Positions 24,229 to 34,991 of a DNA stretch of 64,000 nucleotides are shown piece by piece. The stretch's first letter is position 1, and every line of letters begins with the position of its first letter. Source of the DNA: Sparassis latifolia (Eukaryota > Basidiomycota > Agaricomycetes > Polyporales > Sparassidaceae); the NCBI GenBank assembly GCA_018466975.1, contig CM031561.1, forward strand, positions 2,170,001 through 2,234,000, read 5' to 3'. Below the pieces are notes generated by a model, which saw only the letters and a list, made by a program, of their open reading frames with translations, had not been told where the DNA came from and searched no databases. A program made the position numbers and the translations under genes.

Positions 24229-25242
24229 GGTAGTCCTGTGGAATATTTGGCAAAGCAGTGAATGAATAGCTCTGACTTGTGAGTGAACGACAGTTGTACA
24301 TACTTTCAGTTGGGGTTTGACCGTTTGGGTTATGTTGTACGTATACCGCCTGGTTTCATTCGCACTAGTGATGCATGCTGCAAATCAGGTCATGTGAGCC
24401 ATGTCGTTGCTCTCTTTAATGGCTGTCGTAAACTACTAGGCGGCAGCAAAGAGAGATGAAGTACCGACTCGCACACAAAAAACTCAAGAGCTGAGGCCTG
24501 AGGCCTGAGGCCTGAGGGACTACGCGTACGGGCACTGTCAAATATTCACATAATGTGACCGTTCACCAGGGACCCCCGTCACCTCTACCCATCGGGGGAA
24601 GAACTCCCCGATGGCCAACCCTCCTCCGTCCCTATAGACCTGGAATAATCTACTGTTCGCGACAAGTCTTATCATTTCACCATTTTGCGAAGGCGAAAGC
24701 GGAGCCGAAGTCGAAAACGGTGGAATCAGCGGAAGAAAAGGAAGATGACGACGTGGTCGACGTGTCCAGCGATGTCGATGAGGCCCGATTGTCACTTTAC
24801 AGTGACGCATGCCAAAGAAGATGTCGCGGAAACGGGTCAAAGCCGTTGACGCGAGCGCGAATTCCTCTCCGCAAGAGACTGTCGAAGAAACGGCGACGGC
24901 GGACCCATCAAGAAGATGATGGAGACGCCAGTATATGCCCACGGGGGAATGAATGGTGCAAATGTTGTGTTGGTCCGCATACGATATCTGCACGTCAGCG
25001 ATAAACTTCACCGTCTGAGGAAGAAGAGGTCTAAGTAGAAGCTCCGTGTGGTGCAAGGATAGCAAGAGATGTCATGACAGTGAGCGCTCGGCGTCGGATA
25101 CTCCTTATAACACAACAAGAAGGATCAAGATTGTCGATTCCGGGACAGTTTCGCCATCCAGATTTCAGTGGTGATGCATACTGTTAATGTTACAGCGCGG
25201 TGCAGACTACCGTGCAGAGGAGACGGGAGGCAAATGTGAACA
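24229..25242. other. Spacer between paralogues B and A with an unassigned open frame
   Basis: A 149-residue frame at 24555-25004 (+) is rich in Lys/Glu/Asp (EEKEDDDVVDVSS; KRLSKKRRRR) but has no family resemblance I recognise and is unconfirmed. At 24492-24519 there is a short tandem run of GAGGCCT. The right end is the 3' flank of paralogue A. Confidence 0.4.
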
Positions 25243-25887
25243 TTATTGCGATTCCTCATCAAGAACCTTCTGCGTAAATGATTTTGTCAGTGACAGAACA
25301 TCGGAGCATATATAGACTAGTACCTCCGTCTTCCCAGTAGCAAATAGCTTATGCGTGTCCTCCAGCGACAAGCTCTGGACATCGGGCATTTCGGGGCCAT
25401 AGTAGGACGCCAACAACTTATCCACTGTCAACTCTCCCGACATAGAGCGCTCCGTGAAAGAGGGAAGAGACCACTCAATAAGAAATTCCGGCGTCTCCAT
25501 GGTCTTGTAGCGCGCAGGTTCAAGTGAGTCGCAAGACGCCATAATGACAGGATTGCCACCCAGCCCAACCATCTTCTGGAATTTCCGCAGTTGCCGTTCG
25601 TCCTCTGGGGTGCGGTACTGGGGTAGCATCCTCATGGGAAGAACCCAGCAGAGACTGCTGCGGCCACTTCCGATCCATGCGTTCCCAGCAAGCAGTTCGG
25701 GAATGGGCACCTCACGGTTTACCTTCGCGACCGTGTAGTCAACCAGGGAGCTTACCCATTTGTGCATCCCATCTCGTTCGGCCTTCGCGCGTAACCTTGG
25801 ACTGTGAACGAGCGCGACCTGCGCGGCCTTCTCGACGTTGATGATAAATCCGTAGCGGATGTGCCGCCGTTGTCGTGAACTAGGCAT
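25243..25887 (-). CDS. Unrecognised ~196-residue protein, paralogue A of a tandem array
   Basis: Exons are 25887-25324 and 25269-25243 on the minus strand with intron GTACTAG...ACGCAG; the last exon gives KVLDEESQ. An in-frame ATG five codons upstream (25902) exists, but comparison with B and C favours the start at 25887 (MPSSRQRRHIRYGFI). The sequence keeps the same blocks as B: VEKAAQVALVHSP, WIGSGRSSLCWVLP, MLPQYRTPEDERQLRKFQKM, VQSLSLEDT. It differs from B mainly by scattered substitutions, and the frame is intact, so both seem under coding constraint. No function can be assigned. Confidence 0.75.
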   Translation of the reverse strand: MPSSRQRRHIRYGFIINVEKAAQVALVHSPRLRAKAERDGMHKWVSSLVDYTVAKVNREVPIPELLAGNAWIGSGRSSLCWVLPMRMLPQYRTPEDERQLRKFQKMVGLGGNPVIMASCDSLEPARYKTMETPEFLIEWSLPSFTERSMSGELTVDKLLASYYGPEMPDVQSLSLEDTHKLFATGKTEVLVYICSDVLSLTKSFTQKVLDEESQ

Positions 25888-26450
25888 GACCCTATGTGAC
25901 ATTTAGCAAAGCAGTGAATGAACAGCTGTTACTTATCGGTGCTAGTGAACGACGACATACGTTTAGTCCGGGGTCTGGAAATATTGTGCGTGTACGTACA
26001 CCGCCTGGTTCCGTTCGTGCTTGTTATGCATACCGCAAATCAGCTGAACCACGTCGGCAAATTAACGCAAACCGAACCGCCTGACTTATCATGACATACG
26101 CGATGCTGGTGGAAGAAAAACGTTGCTGGAAAGTCCTGTAGTCATTTTCCACCAGTGCCTAGTGCCAGCACGGGCATCGTCCGGGTCTCCGTCACGTCGC
26201 AGACATGCGAGCGAAGTGGTATACTCAGCACAAGCTGAAAGTGGCATTATCCACGAGTAGAAAACATAACACAAGACAACCGGACTCAACCTAGTCGTAC
26301 AAAGTGGGATACGCAGAATCCGTGAACGTAAACAGGGCATGGAGCGTGGAGGGGCATTAGGTAGATGAAATCGCAGCAGGTACATCGGCGGCGAGCACCG
26401 CGGAAGAAGGAATAGCGTACGAGGAACAGAGGACATCACCAGCACACCCC
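25888..26450. other. Spacer between paralogue A and the stomatin gene
   Basis: Promoter region of paralogue A and 3' flank of the stomatin gene; no gene recognised. Confidence 0.5.
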
Positions 26451-27751
26451 CTACACGTTCGCGATGCTGTTCATCAGCGCTACGCGGCCGACCGAGCCCT
26501 CCTCGCCGGTCGCCTCCTGGAGATGCGCCGACGACAAGCCAGAGCCCTGCGCGAGCTGGCCAGCGACGTCGCTCTGCAACTGCATCGGCACAAACACGAC
26601 CTTGCTATTCGCCGTCTTCGCCATCGTCTGCAGCGCCTCGAGCTGGCGGATCTGCATCGCAGCCGGGCTCGCGAGGATGTCCGCGGCCTGGCGCATGAGG
26701 CGCGCCGCGTCGACCTCTGCGCGCGCGGCGATGACCTTGCTCTCTCCGATGCGCTTCTGCTGCGCCGCGGACGAGAGCGACGCGGAGATCTCGGCGGAGA
26801 AGATGATGTCCTTGATGAGGATGCCCTCGATGGCCACGCCCCACTTGTCCGCGACGTCCCCCACGATCTCGGCGATCTCATACGCGATCGCCTCGCGCTC
26901 TGCGATGACACTCTGCACCGCCCGCGCGCCCACGACGTGCCGCAGCGTCGTCTGCGCCCGCTCTATGAGCGCCTGGCGCAGGTCGGTGATGTTGAACGCC
27001 GCACGGTAGGGGTTCGTGATCTGGAAGTAGATGACAGAGTCGCTGTGTGGGGGTCAGCTCGGTTGCGCATGGACAGGGGTTGGGCAGACGTACATCTCGA
27101 CGTCGACGTTGTCGCGCGTGATGACCTTCTGCCTGCCAATGGCGCTGATTTGAATTTTGACGTCGACGATGCGTAGAGACTCGGTGCAGACATTCACTTG
27201 CACGAGCCCTGGGTCGACGCTCTTGTAGAATTTACCGAAGCGTGCGACGAGCCCAACCGAACCTGGCGCGAGACACAGGTTGCATGAGCATAATAATGCA
27301 AGGACAGAGAGCAGGTCTCATACCTTGTTGGACGTTGTGGAACGGGTTGGGAACCGGGCAGCACGGGATGGCACCGCAGAACCCGATGCACGAGCCCAAC
27401 ACTTGCAGCAAGGAGCCGTAGACACCATGTGTAACCTCTCCAGTTCCCAAATCCTGCGCATACGATGGCTGTTGGAGTGTCAGAAGTGTTCGAGACAAGA
27501 CAAGATTGGAAGAAAGAGCATACCTGCATCTCGGCGCGTTTGAGCGGCTGAACCTTGATAACATGGGCGTCCGCTGACTGCGGCCTCCGCGCCACCGCGG
27601 GAGGCTCGTCCGTCACTAATGCACGCAACGTTCAGCGTGACGAACAGTAGGCGGGCGGCAGGGTGTGCTCACCATTAGGGGCATTGTGGTCGACGACGTT
27701 GCGGGAGCCGGACGAGCCCTCGCTAGGCGGACGAAATTTGGAGTCAGACAT
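26451..27751 (-). CDS. Stomatin-family (SPFH/band 7) membrane protein
   Basis: Five exons on the minus strand, 27751-27673, 27615-27524, 27468-27324, 27262-27094 and 27042-26451, join in phase to about 358 residues. After a polar N-terminus comes the stomatin hairpin region with the cysteine-rich CIGFCGAIPCCPVPNPF, then the SPFH domain: VGLVARFGKFYKSVDPGLVQ, RIVDVKIQIS, QKVITRDNVDVEI, DSVIYFQITNPYRAAF, ALIERAQTTLRHVVGARAV, and the C-terminal helix with VAIEGILIKDIIF, KVIAARAEVDAARLMRQAAD and the oligomerisation tail MQIRQLEALQTMAKTANSKV. Stomatins form cholesterol- or sterol-linked oligomers on the inner side of membranes and regulate channels; in fungi they may sit at the plasma membrane or mitochondria. 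The gene looks complete. Confidence 0.93.
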
Positions 27752-28620
27752 AATATCGACGTTGACGAAAACCAGCTGGGGGGCGAGGAAGACGAGGAGG
27801 ACGAGGAGGGTGTTTTAAGAGGGGCAGTGTGGGTGCGCAGTCGAAGGAAGAGGACAGCTTCGAGGCTCGCACTCGTGCTCTATACTGGACCTTATGCGGT
27901 GTGAATGCGATGCCTTCACTCCGCAGCAGCAGCTGCTCAAAGGTTTGATCCCGCTCCAGCGCCACCCACGAGGCTATCATGCGGGCCGCACCTCTCTTGT
28001 TTCCCATCCCATACGAACAGCTATTCCTGTCTTTCGCCCAGGGCTCACAGAATTGTATACTGACAAGTCTATACATGATTTTCCTCTGAAAGGATGCACC
28101 GACTGTTGACCGACCGCACGCAAATCTAGACTCGATCTCAATCGCATTTGGTTCCTTGTCTACGCACGCTGTCAACGTTTCAACCTCTACCCCGTCGTTC
28201 CGTATGCATTCCGCAGAGTGATAAGCTCTGGATTGCCATCTCATGGCCGTATCCTGAACGAACTGTATACTTGCGGGCGCAGCATCCGGCGGACGGAGTT
28301 TCCTTGTTCTCCATTTCAGCGCGGAAACTCCTGCGCCCGTTTCGACTGCGAAGGTACCACATTCTGACTCCAGTCGACGCTGACGCCAGCGCACAACGAA
28401 TATCTGCTGCGCGAATTGGACACTTGCGCGCTCAGACGTCCACCCACTCGCACAGATCTTCGGAGCCAGAAGGCAAAACACCGGCCGGCTATAGCGCTTG
28501 AAGCTTGATCACTTCTGCGCTAAACGGTGGTTTGAATGCGTTAACGTTGGCAGCTGCACCACTTTTTTGCGACTGGCTCATGAAGCTGCGGCGCAGTGTT
28601 CAGCTGGGCCGAATACGACG
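27752..28620. other. Upstream region of the stomatin gene
   Basis: A 245-residue minus-strand open frame (27744-28481) covers most of it and overlaps the stomatin start, but it lacks any recognisable motif and is probably chance. Confidence 0.45.
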
Positions 28621-28637
28621 CGAACTCGACCTCACAA

Positions 28638-29030
28638 GGTATAATTTTGCGCGCCCTTCACTACGCCAAGAACTACAGGCCTCAGGCTGTGCGCGGGCCT
28701 TGGATTGTGCACTGAGCACCCTTTCAAGTTATCCCCGGCTTGCCAGGTACCTTCCACAACAGTCATAGTGCGGACATACTACTATGGACCTACGCAAACT
28801 AGACGCCACAAGCTAGAATTTTACGCGCCGTTCGTGACGCCAAGGCTCGGGCGGCTGTGCGCATGCATGGAGAGTCACTGAGCATCCGTTCAAGTTATCC
28901 CCTGCTAGCCAGGTACCCTTTTTTTGAATCCTGTTATTGTCCCCGAGGGCGGAGCCCTATGGTAGACAATAACTGCTGTATCTAACTGATAGCTTGCCAG
29001 GTACCTCCGGCAACAGTCTGCACAGACATC
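28638..29030. repeat. Degenerate tandem repeats with an embedded hairpin
   Basis: Two units of roughly 170 bases (from about 28638 and 28810) share TTTTGCGCGCC/TTTTACGCGCC, ACGCCAAG, CACTGAGCA, TTCAAGTTATCCCC and GCCAGGTACC. A third, partial unit begins near 28989 (TAGCTTGCCAGGTACCT...CAACAGTC). Between the second and third lies 28933-28973 with perfect 9-base arms GTTATTGTC/GACAATAAC. No coding potential. Confidence 0.6.
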
Positions 29031-29387
29031 TTGCTGACTCCTACAAGTATCCTAGTTGTTCTGTACAGCCTCGAAACCTGTGATAATTCTTGGGGCCCAC
29101 TGCCTTCCAGCGCTGATTCGCACGGCGCTGTAACATGTGTGGCTTATCTTGCACTCATTCGGTGAGAGCACTGTCCTCTATTTGAGTCGCTTCGGACATC
29201 CTGACCTTCAACTGGTACGCACCAAAACTCGTATTGGTCCCTGTATTCGACCTGCTTTACTTCCGTGAAAGTTTCACAACTCCCGACCCCTGAAGTGTTA
29301 AGCAACCGTCAGGAGGCGGGGTAGTTAAGAGACTCATTCAACCCTGAAAGTCCTCGTTGAACAACTTCTCTTACGCTTTTCCTCACC
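29031..29387. other. Upstream region of DUF4419 copy 2
   Basis: Part of it (about 29090-29340) resembles the complement of the sequence upstream of DUF4419 copy 1 (12480-12780), so the duplication includes the promoter side. No gene. Confidence 0.45.
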
Positions 29388-31181
29388 ATGCCTGTCACAT
29401 TCGAGGTCGCAAAGCACTCTGCTGAGCCAGTTCGTCAGCGGTCCTCCGTGAATGGAGTCCAGGACGCCAAAGGCCTGTTGAGACAGGCGCATCTTAGTCG
29501 GCGCCAACGATGCGTCGAAGTCCTGCAGAGTTCTGCGGCCCCCGACGCACTTCTGTCGATGGAATACTGCGGGAACGGATTCGTCCATGCCGTTATGAGG
29601 GCACACGGCGAGCATCATAACCTCGTTATAAGGTCTGCTCGGTGTCTGCTCTTTGACCGCTGCGAGATCTGAACATGTTAGTTCTGCAGGCCAGATGATG
29701 TCTGGATCGCCATATTGAATCAATTTAGTTTTTAGTGCGTCTTTCAAATTCTCGTACCTCGGTGGAGTTGTTCTCATCAGGAGTTATGCAGCGTAAACGC
29801 GCACGCCAAAGAATTGCGCAGCCAGTTCGTAGAGCACACGAACAAGAAGACGGTGGTGTTCGCCGCCGGAACTCGATACACTGTAGATTTCGGAAGCATG
29901 ACACGCCAGATGACGGAGCAAATGCGCCAGAACGTCAGTTCTATCTTCCTCGTGCATGCACCGTTATTTATCCTATTCACTTGAAGGTCGTCGATGAGAC
30001 ACTCACGGGATGGATCCTCCCAGATTTCACCACTTCGACCACCGTCGACTCGACGATATGTTCGGCGTTGATGACGACGACGCTGAAGTCGTGCGATCCC
30101 TTAGCTCCTATCAGGAGCTTCTTTGAATGTTTTTATCACAAATACTTTAACTACAAGATGATATGCATTTGCGGCATCCCATCGGTAACCTTGGAGGGCG
30201 AGAAGGAAGACTGGCTGAAGCTCCTACAACGGGTGGACAAGCTGGACGAGTTCGGAGACGAACCGCGTGCGTGGGCGACGATGCTGCGCCCCGTACTGCA
30301 GCGCTTCGTGTCCGCTTTCGACGGCGAGCCTGATGTCGAATTTTGGACCCATGTCGTCCAGCGAGATGTTTCCAGGTACCGGCATGATTCTGTTAGTGGT
30401 TGGATCACCGCCTTTGTCCCCTGGACAGATCAGGGGGTTTGGCAAGGTGGAGAGCAGCCGCTGCGTGCGGCACTATCGGAGCAGAAAGATAATTCAAGTC
30501 AGTCAATTCGTAATCTTATATCAATCCGAGTGAAATGGCTAACTATCCACTTCAGCCGCCAGGAAGCGCGTGTACAGCGTCGACGGGGTAACTTACCCCA
30601 AGCTCAGCGTGAACCGCATACCGCAGGGATATGGCGAAGTCGACATCCTCCTGGAGGACACCGGTGTGTGGCTCGGGTGCCGGATGGTGGCAGGCCACAT
30701 CGCCATGTCGTTTCATAGCGTAGACGGAAAGGAAATCCTCGATACGGTCAGCCCTGCACCTCACTGGTTCCTATTCACTACGCAGAACGGTTTCTATGCG
30801 AGCGTTGTCGTTCCGTCGCTGGCGCCTTCCCAAGGGTCGTCGTCTCCGCCTTCCGAGGGACCATCAACTGCGCCATCTGCGCCTAGACAGACATCGTCTT
30901 ATGCTTCCTATGGGCGTGTTGTCGTTTTGCCGCAGGCGCCTTCCCAAGGAATGTCGTCGTCTTCGCCTTCCCAAGGGACGTCGTCATCCCCGCCTTTCGA
31001 GGGATCATCGGCTGCGCCTAGGCAGACATCGCCTTATGAGGAGAATCATCCTCGTCGTGTAGTTCGCTCTCGCTCAAGCCCGCGCATGACCTCGGCGTCG
31101 GGCTTCGCATCGTCAGGCTTCTCGTCGTCGGGCTTCTCGTCGTCGGGCTTCTCATCGTCAGATTCATGCCTCGTACAGTAG
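29388..31181 (+). CDS. DUF4419-domain protein, copy 2, with an exonised intron and a repeat tail
   Basis: Exons are 29388-29632, 29690-29734, 29792-29933, 29987-30497 and 30556-31181. The same landmarks as copy 1 are present: MEYCGNGFVHAVMRAHGEHH, PDDVWIAILNQFSFY, VNAHAKELRSQFVEH, VVDETLTGWILPDF, CGIPSVTLEGEKEDWLKLLQ, WITAFVPWTDQGVW. Copy 1 has an intron after TTLKS; here the acceptor AG has become AA at 30140-30141 and the former intron (30091-30141, 51 bases) is open in frame, adding 17 residues (ending FFECFYHK). The C-terminus is longer than in copy 1 and low-complexity: SQGSSSPPSEGP-like units and four GFxSS repeats at about 31096-31163. The protein may still be made, but its middle is altered. 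Role unknown. Confidence 0.82.
31096..31163 (+). repeat. 15-base tandem repeat coding for GFSSS units
   Basis: Four near-perfect copies of TCGTCGGGCTTCTCG-type units inside the last exon of DUF4419 copy 2. Confidence 0.75.
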
Positions 31182-31421
31182 TTGAATGCAGTCCCTCCAG
31201 TCCTACGTACCTGCGCCCTAGCCTGCAAGAATTAGCTGTGATATGATGGAAATTAGTCTTATGATGTTTTTTAGCAACTGGATCGGGTTGTATGCCCGTT
31301 TCATATCTCTTGTATACTTCATTTCCCGTCCTGCCAGCATTTCGGTGGACATCGACGAGACGAGTTCATTGGAGTCAATATATCTGTATGAACATCCAAA
31401 TATTCATGATTCAGGATACCT

Positions 31422-33175
31422 TTAAATATGCCCAGGAAGTAAGTTCGTGAATACATCAGCCGCCCACTTCTGCACCTCCCTCTTCGTAACGTGGAACACA
31501 TGCTTGACCGAGATCTCTACGACCTCGCGAGTCAGCGTCCTCGAGTCAGGAGTGCAACGGGCACCACCCCACCCAATTGTGTGCGGCCTTCCTGTGAACG
31601 TCGGATGTCAGCAGACCTGCCGAGGCGAGCTCGGAGCTGCTCCAGGTACAGCTCGCGGGCAACACAGATATCCTTGCTGATACCGATGGCGTTCTTCATC
31701 AGGGCTATGCGCTCCTGGTCTAGATGGTGGATTGTCTGCAGCTCGCAGTGCAGCCTCGGGATGACAGGGCTGCGGCTCTCGCCGTACTGCCAGGCGTCGT
31801 GGAGACGCAGGTCGACGGATACTGTCCTTTGGTGTCCTTGAAGCAGTACTTTGGAGTGGTCATACACACCGCTGAACCAGTTTTCCGGCGAGGACGGCCA
31901 CGTATAGGGCTCGCGGGCACTCGAGGTATTACTTCTCCAACCCATACGATCTCTAAGCGCTTCTCCAAGTCTTCTGGATTCGGTAGCATTCCGGGTTGCA
32001 AGATTAAGTCGAAGTACCTCGTTCCGCGATAAATGAAATCTGTCGCAACGCCAAAGTAGCGTTCAACACGCGCGACACAGCGGCACAGGCAGAGAAGTAG
32101 ATTTTTGCCCGGAGGACAGTTGGAGAGCTGCTTCACCCATACCGGACTCCGGAAGTACCTGTCGCAAGGTAATCCTTGCGTTCCTCATCTGTCTCAAAGT
32201 TCTCCGTACGGATGCGCTGTGCCAGGTCGAAGGCCGATTGGAAATCACGCTCCAGCGCCTTGAGAGTGTCCCCGCCAAACGATTTATCGGCGACTTGCTG
32301 GATTGGCTTGGAGGACTCTCTTCCATAATCCGTGTGGGCCCAAATGTTCTTCTAAAACCCAGTCATCAATCAAGTCATCTATCCGCTGCAGGGTCTCGTC
32401 CGGTTCTGGTACCCGATTCCGAGAGGGCATGTCCAGAATGTGATCAATCTTGCGAACGATCCGCCCCCATGCCGTTTCGACGTTCAAGCGCAGAAACTGC
32501 GAGACAGCGCGCTCGCACATATCATTACTGGGGATACTATCCTTCAGGGAGACGGCTTGACAACTTCCGATATGAACCGTTGGACCACAAGACGATCTTC
32601 TGCAGCAGGTACTCGATCGCTTGCAATGTGCATGGTGAGCATGCCGGGGAGAACAGAAAGCGCAGCAACAAAACAATCTCCATCGTTGGCGTGCACGAAG
32701 CACTGGGCAATCCAGGCTAGCACATTTTGCAGTGAGGTCCTTTGGGGAACCTCGCGACTCTGCCCTGAATAACGGTAGAACTTGTATGATGCGCAGCTTG
32801 ATAACACACTCTGACTTGTTGTTGGTATCGTTTTCGACAAATGGGAATTCTTTCGCATTCACAACATAGTCGGGTTTGCTTCCTCTCGGAGGGTATACGG
32901 AGTCATTTGATTCCTGTTGAACGTAATAAAGCTGTCCAGTATAATTAAACATAGCGCTTACCGGCAATATGACAGTCGGTCGTTCGTTTTGAGAGTTGGA
33001 TAATCTTCAGCGAAAAACTTGGTAATGAAGTGTCGGATAGAATTGGTTTTCATCGGTGATATTCATTGCGTTATGAGAAACTGCAGCCGAAAGGAAAGAA
33101 TCTTACTTGGTCCGCTGACTCGCTGATCAACGTGACATTCGCGCTGTGAAGTGTGACGATCGCGGACCGTGACAT
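31422..33175 (-). CDS. Unrecognised multi-exon gene, possibly broken
   Basis: Coding-like blocks on the minus strand follow each other in order: MSRSAIVTLHSANVTLISES at 33175, then KPDYVVNAKEFPFVENDTNN, SLQNVLAWIAQCFVHANDGD, MLTMHIASDRVPAAEDRL, NVETAWGRIVRKIDHILDM, TLKALERDFQSAFDLAQRIR, YFGVATDFIYRGTRYFDLIL, SVDLRLHDAWQYGES, ERIALMKNAIGISKDI, and a final exon TLTREVVEISVKHVF ending with TAA at 31422-31424. No family comes to mind. At least two joins (near 32283 and 32162) are one base out of frame without room for an intron, so the gene is decayed or the assembly has indels. Exon limits in the 5' half could not be fixed. Confidence 0.42.
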
Positions 33176-33435
33176 TTCATTTCGAGAAGAAAACAACTGC
33201 AAGCGGACACGACAATGAGTCTCGAAAATGATCAAACCTGTCTTCTACGCATAGTGTATACTCGAAAAGATAATGTGAATGGCGAATTATTGAGTTATTC
33301 TCATAGTAGTATACCTGCTGCAACTCGAAGTTAGATCAAAAACCATTGAAAAGCGGGCATACGAACTCCAAGAGGGTGAAAGACTTCAGGCCAATATCGC
33401 ATATGTGAGTTCTTCGGTAGGTCCACGGGATCGGA

Positions 33436-34689
33436 CTATCCCAAGTGCACGTCAATCTCCTCCAGTTTTTCCTTCTTGGCTTTCTTGCCTCGGGCCCCAG
33501 TGACTGTCCGTTTCTTCTTACGTAGTTTGCGCTCTAGCTGCTTCGTGAGAGAACGAATTTGTTCCTTTGACGGTACGAAAGTTGTCGGTAAGCTCGTGAT
33601 GCAAGACGGGACTGAACTCACCGCTATGGTTGCCACATCGAGGTCGTCGCCAGTGTCGTCAGTCCCGTCTGCGTCCAGAGCGTCAACGTCTATGGTAGGC
33701 TTAACGTCCACTGACGTAGACGAATTGATACGTCGTTTCTTCGAAGGTGGGCCATCGAGTACGACTACGTCTGAGTCCGATTCGTAGGTTTCAGCCGTGT
33801 CTGCCGAAGGATGAGATCCCGAACTAGAACGCTCATCGTTGATGTCAGCTCCGTCCATGATAATGCCCTGTGCCCGCAATAATTCTGCAACGGAAAACAA
33901 TCTGAATGCCAAGAACTCGTAATCAGCACGCTGCGTCATTACCTCTGGGCCTGTACCGTAACCTAAATGTGGCATAGGGTTGGTTGTGTGGATCAATCCA
34001 GATTGTCTCATAATAACATCGAGGCTTCTCTACTTTAGTGGCTTCTCCATACCTGATGTGGGATTCATTTCAGTACGCAAGCAGTATACGAAGTCACATA
34101 CGAGACACGGTGAGTGCCCGCCTTCTTGCATCGCTCATGAACAGGTTTTGACAACTTCGGTGCACTCGGCGCTGTGGGCTTCGCTATGGGCTTCCCTTTT
34201 TTGACACGGAAGATACGAACTTCAATTGTGCCCAAGTCACACAGGGCTGGATCTTCAGGGTCTACCATCTCATCGTCTGCGTCGACGGGAGTTGTTGCAT
34301 GTTACCGGAGAGCATTAAAATGCACGCCTACCTGTGACAGTAAGTGTGTTAAAATTGTACGATCTAAAAGTAGTCTCGTCGACAAGAAAGCCTGTCGAGA
34401 TTTCCTGGCTTTGTGGATGAACGAACGGCATATGCGCACGTTCACCATCTACGAGGCATCTAGCAACTACCATAGCATCGAGATTGTTCTTCACAGCAAT
34501 AGAAAATGTCTGTAAGAACGGCTGCTGCATAAGTCTGCATGAAGAGACACTAGATGATACGCATACTTTTCCGGCCTCACTTGGAACATAACAACTAATT
34601 GACTTCTCATCGTCGACGTTCACGGAAAATTCCTCCAAATTCTGGCCTTCACAGACAAGATGAACGCTGAAACCTCGGAGTTCAAGCAT
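33436..34689 (-). CDS. DUF7918-domain protein
   Basis: Exons on the minus strand are 34689-34567, 34509-34332, 34276-34102, 34052-33943, 33884-33622 and 33564-33436; the last intron (33565-33621) is 57 bases and also open, so it could be retained. The protein begins MLELRGFSVHLVCEGQNLEE, followed by the conserved FSIAVKNNLDAMVVARCLVD, FVHPQSQEISTGFLVDE, DPEDPALCDLGTIEVRIFRV and KLSKPVHERCKKAGTHRVS, the pattern of the basidiomycete-specific DUF7918 beta-rich domain. A Ser/Asp-rich middle with PPSKKRR and a Lys-rich C-terminus (LERKLRKKKRTV) look like nuclear-localisation signals. The molecular role of the family is unknown; nuclear location is inference. The gene appears intact. Confidence 0.82.
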
Positions 34690-34991
34690 CGGGTGGCTGT
34701 AGGTATTGTACTTGCGATTGCGTATGCAGAACGAGCTCCGGTGGGCGAGTGAAGGTGGTCAAGAGACGTTTCAAGTTGAATCAGAAGTCACGGCTCACGT
34801 GAATCGTCACGTCGCGTCATCCGGCTCAGGTGACTATGCTTGTACTAGGGCTCAGTATTACTTCTTCGGCCAGTGACTAGTGACTAGCCAGTGTGTGTCT
34901 GTGTGACATTGCAGGTCAAGAAGGGACTCCTCCAATACTGATCCATTTGAGCTCATCCAACCTCAAGAATGATGTATTACTATAAAATCAG
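34690..34991. other. Short spacer next to the CMC transposase gene
   Basis: No gene. A repeated AGTGACTAG (34862-34882) is visible; I could not pair it with a terminal repeat on the other side. Confidence 0.4.

Noticed and set aside
24555..25004. 149-residue plus-strand frame rich in charged residues
   Set aside because: Lies in a spacer of the tandem array; the basic and acidic runs come from simple sequence, and an alternative frame looks equally plausible.
27744..28481. 245-residue open frame on the minus strand upstream of the stomatin gene
   Set aside because: No motif or splice partners; it overlaps the stomatin start in another frame and its composition looks like a chance frame in GC-rich DNA.
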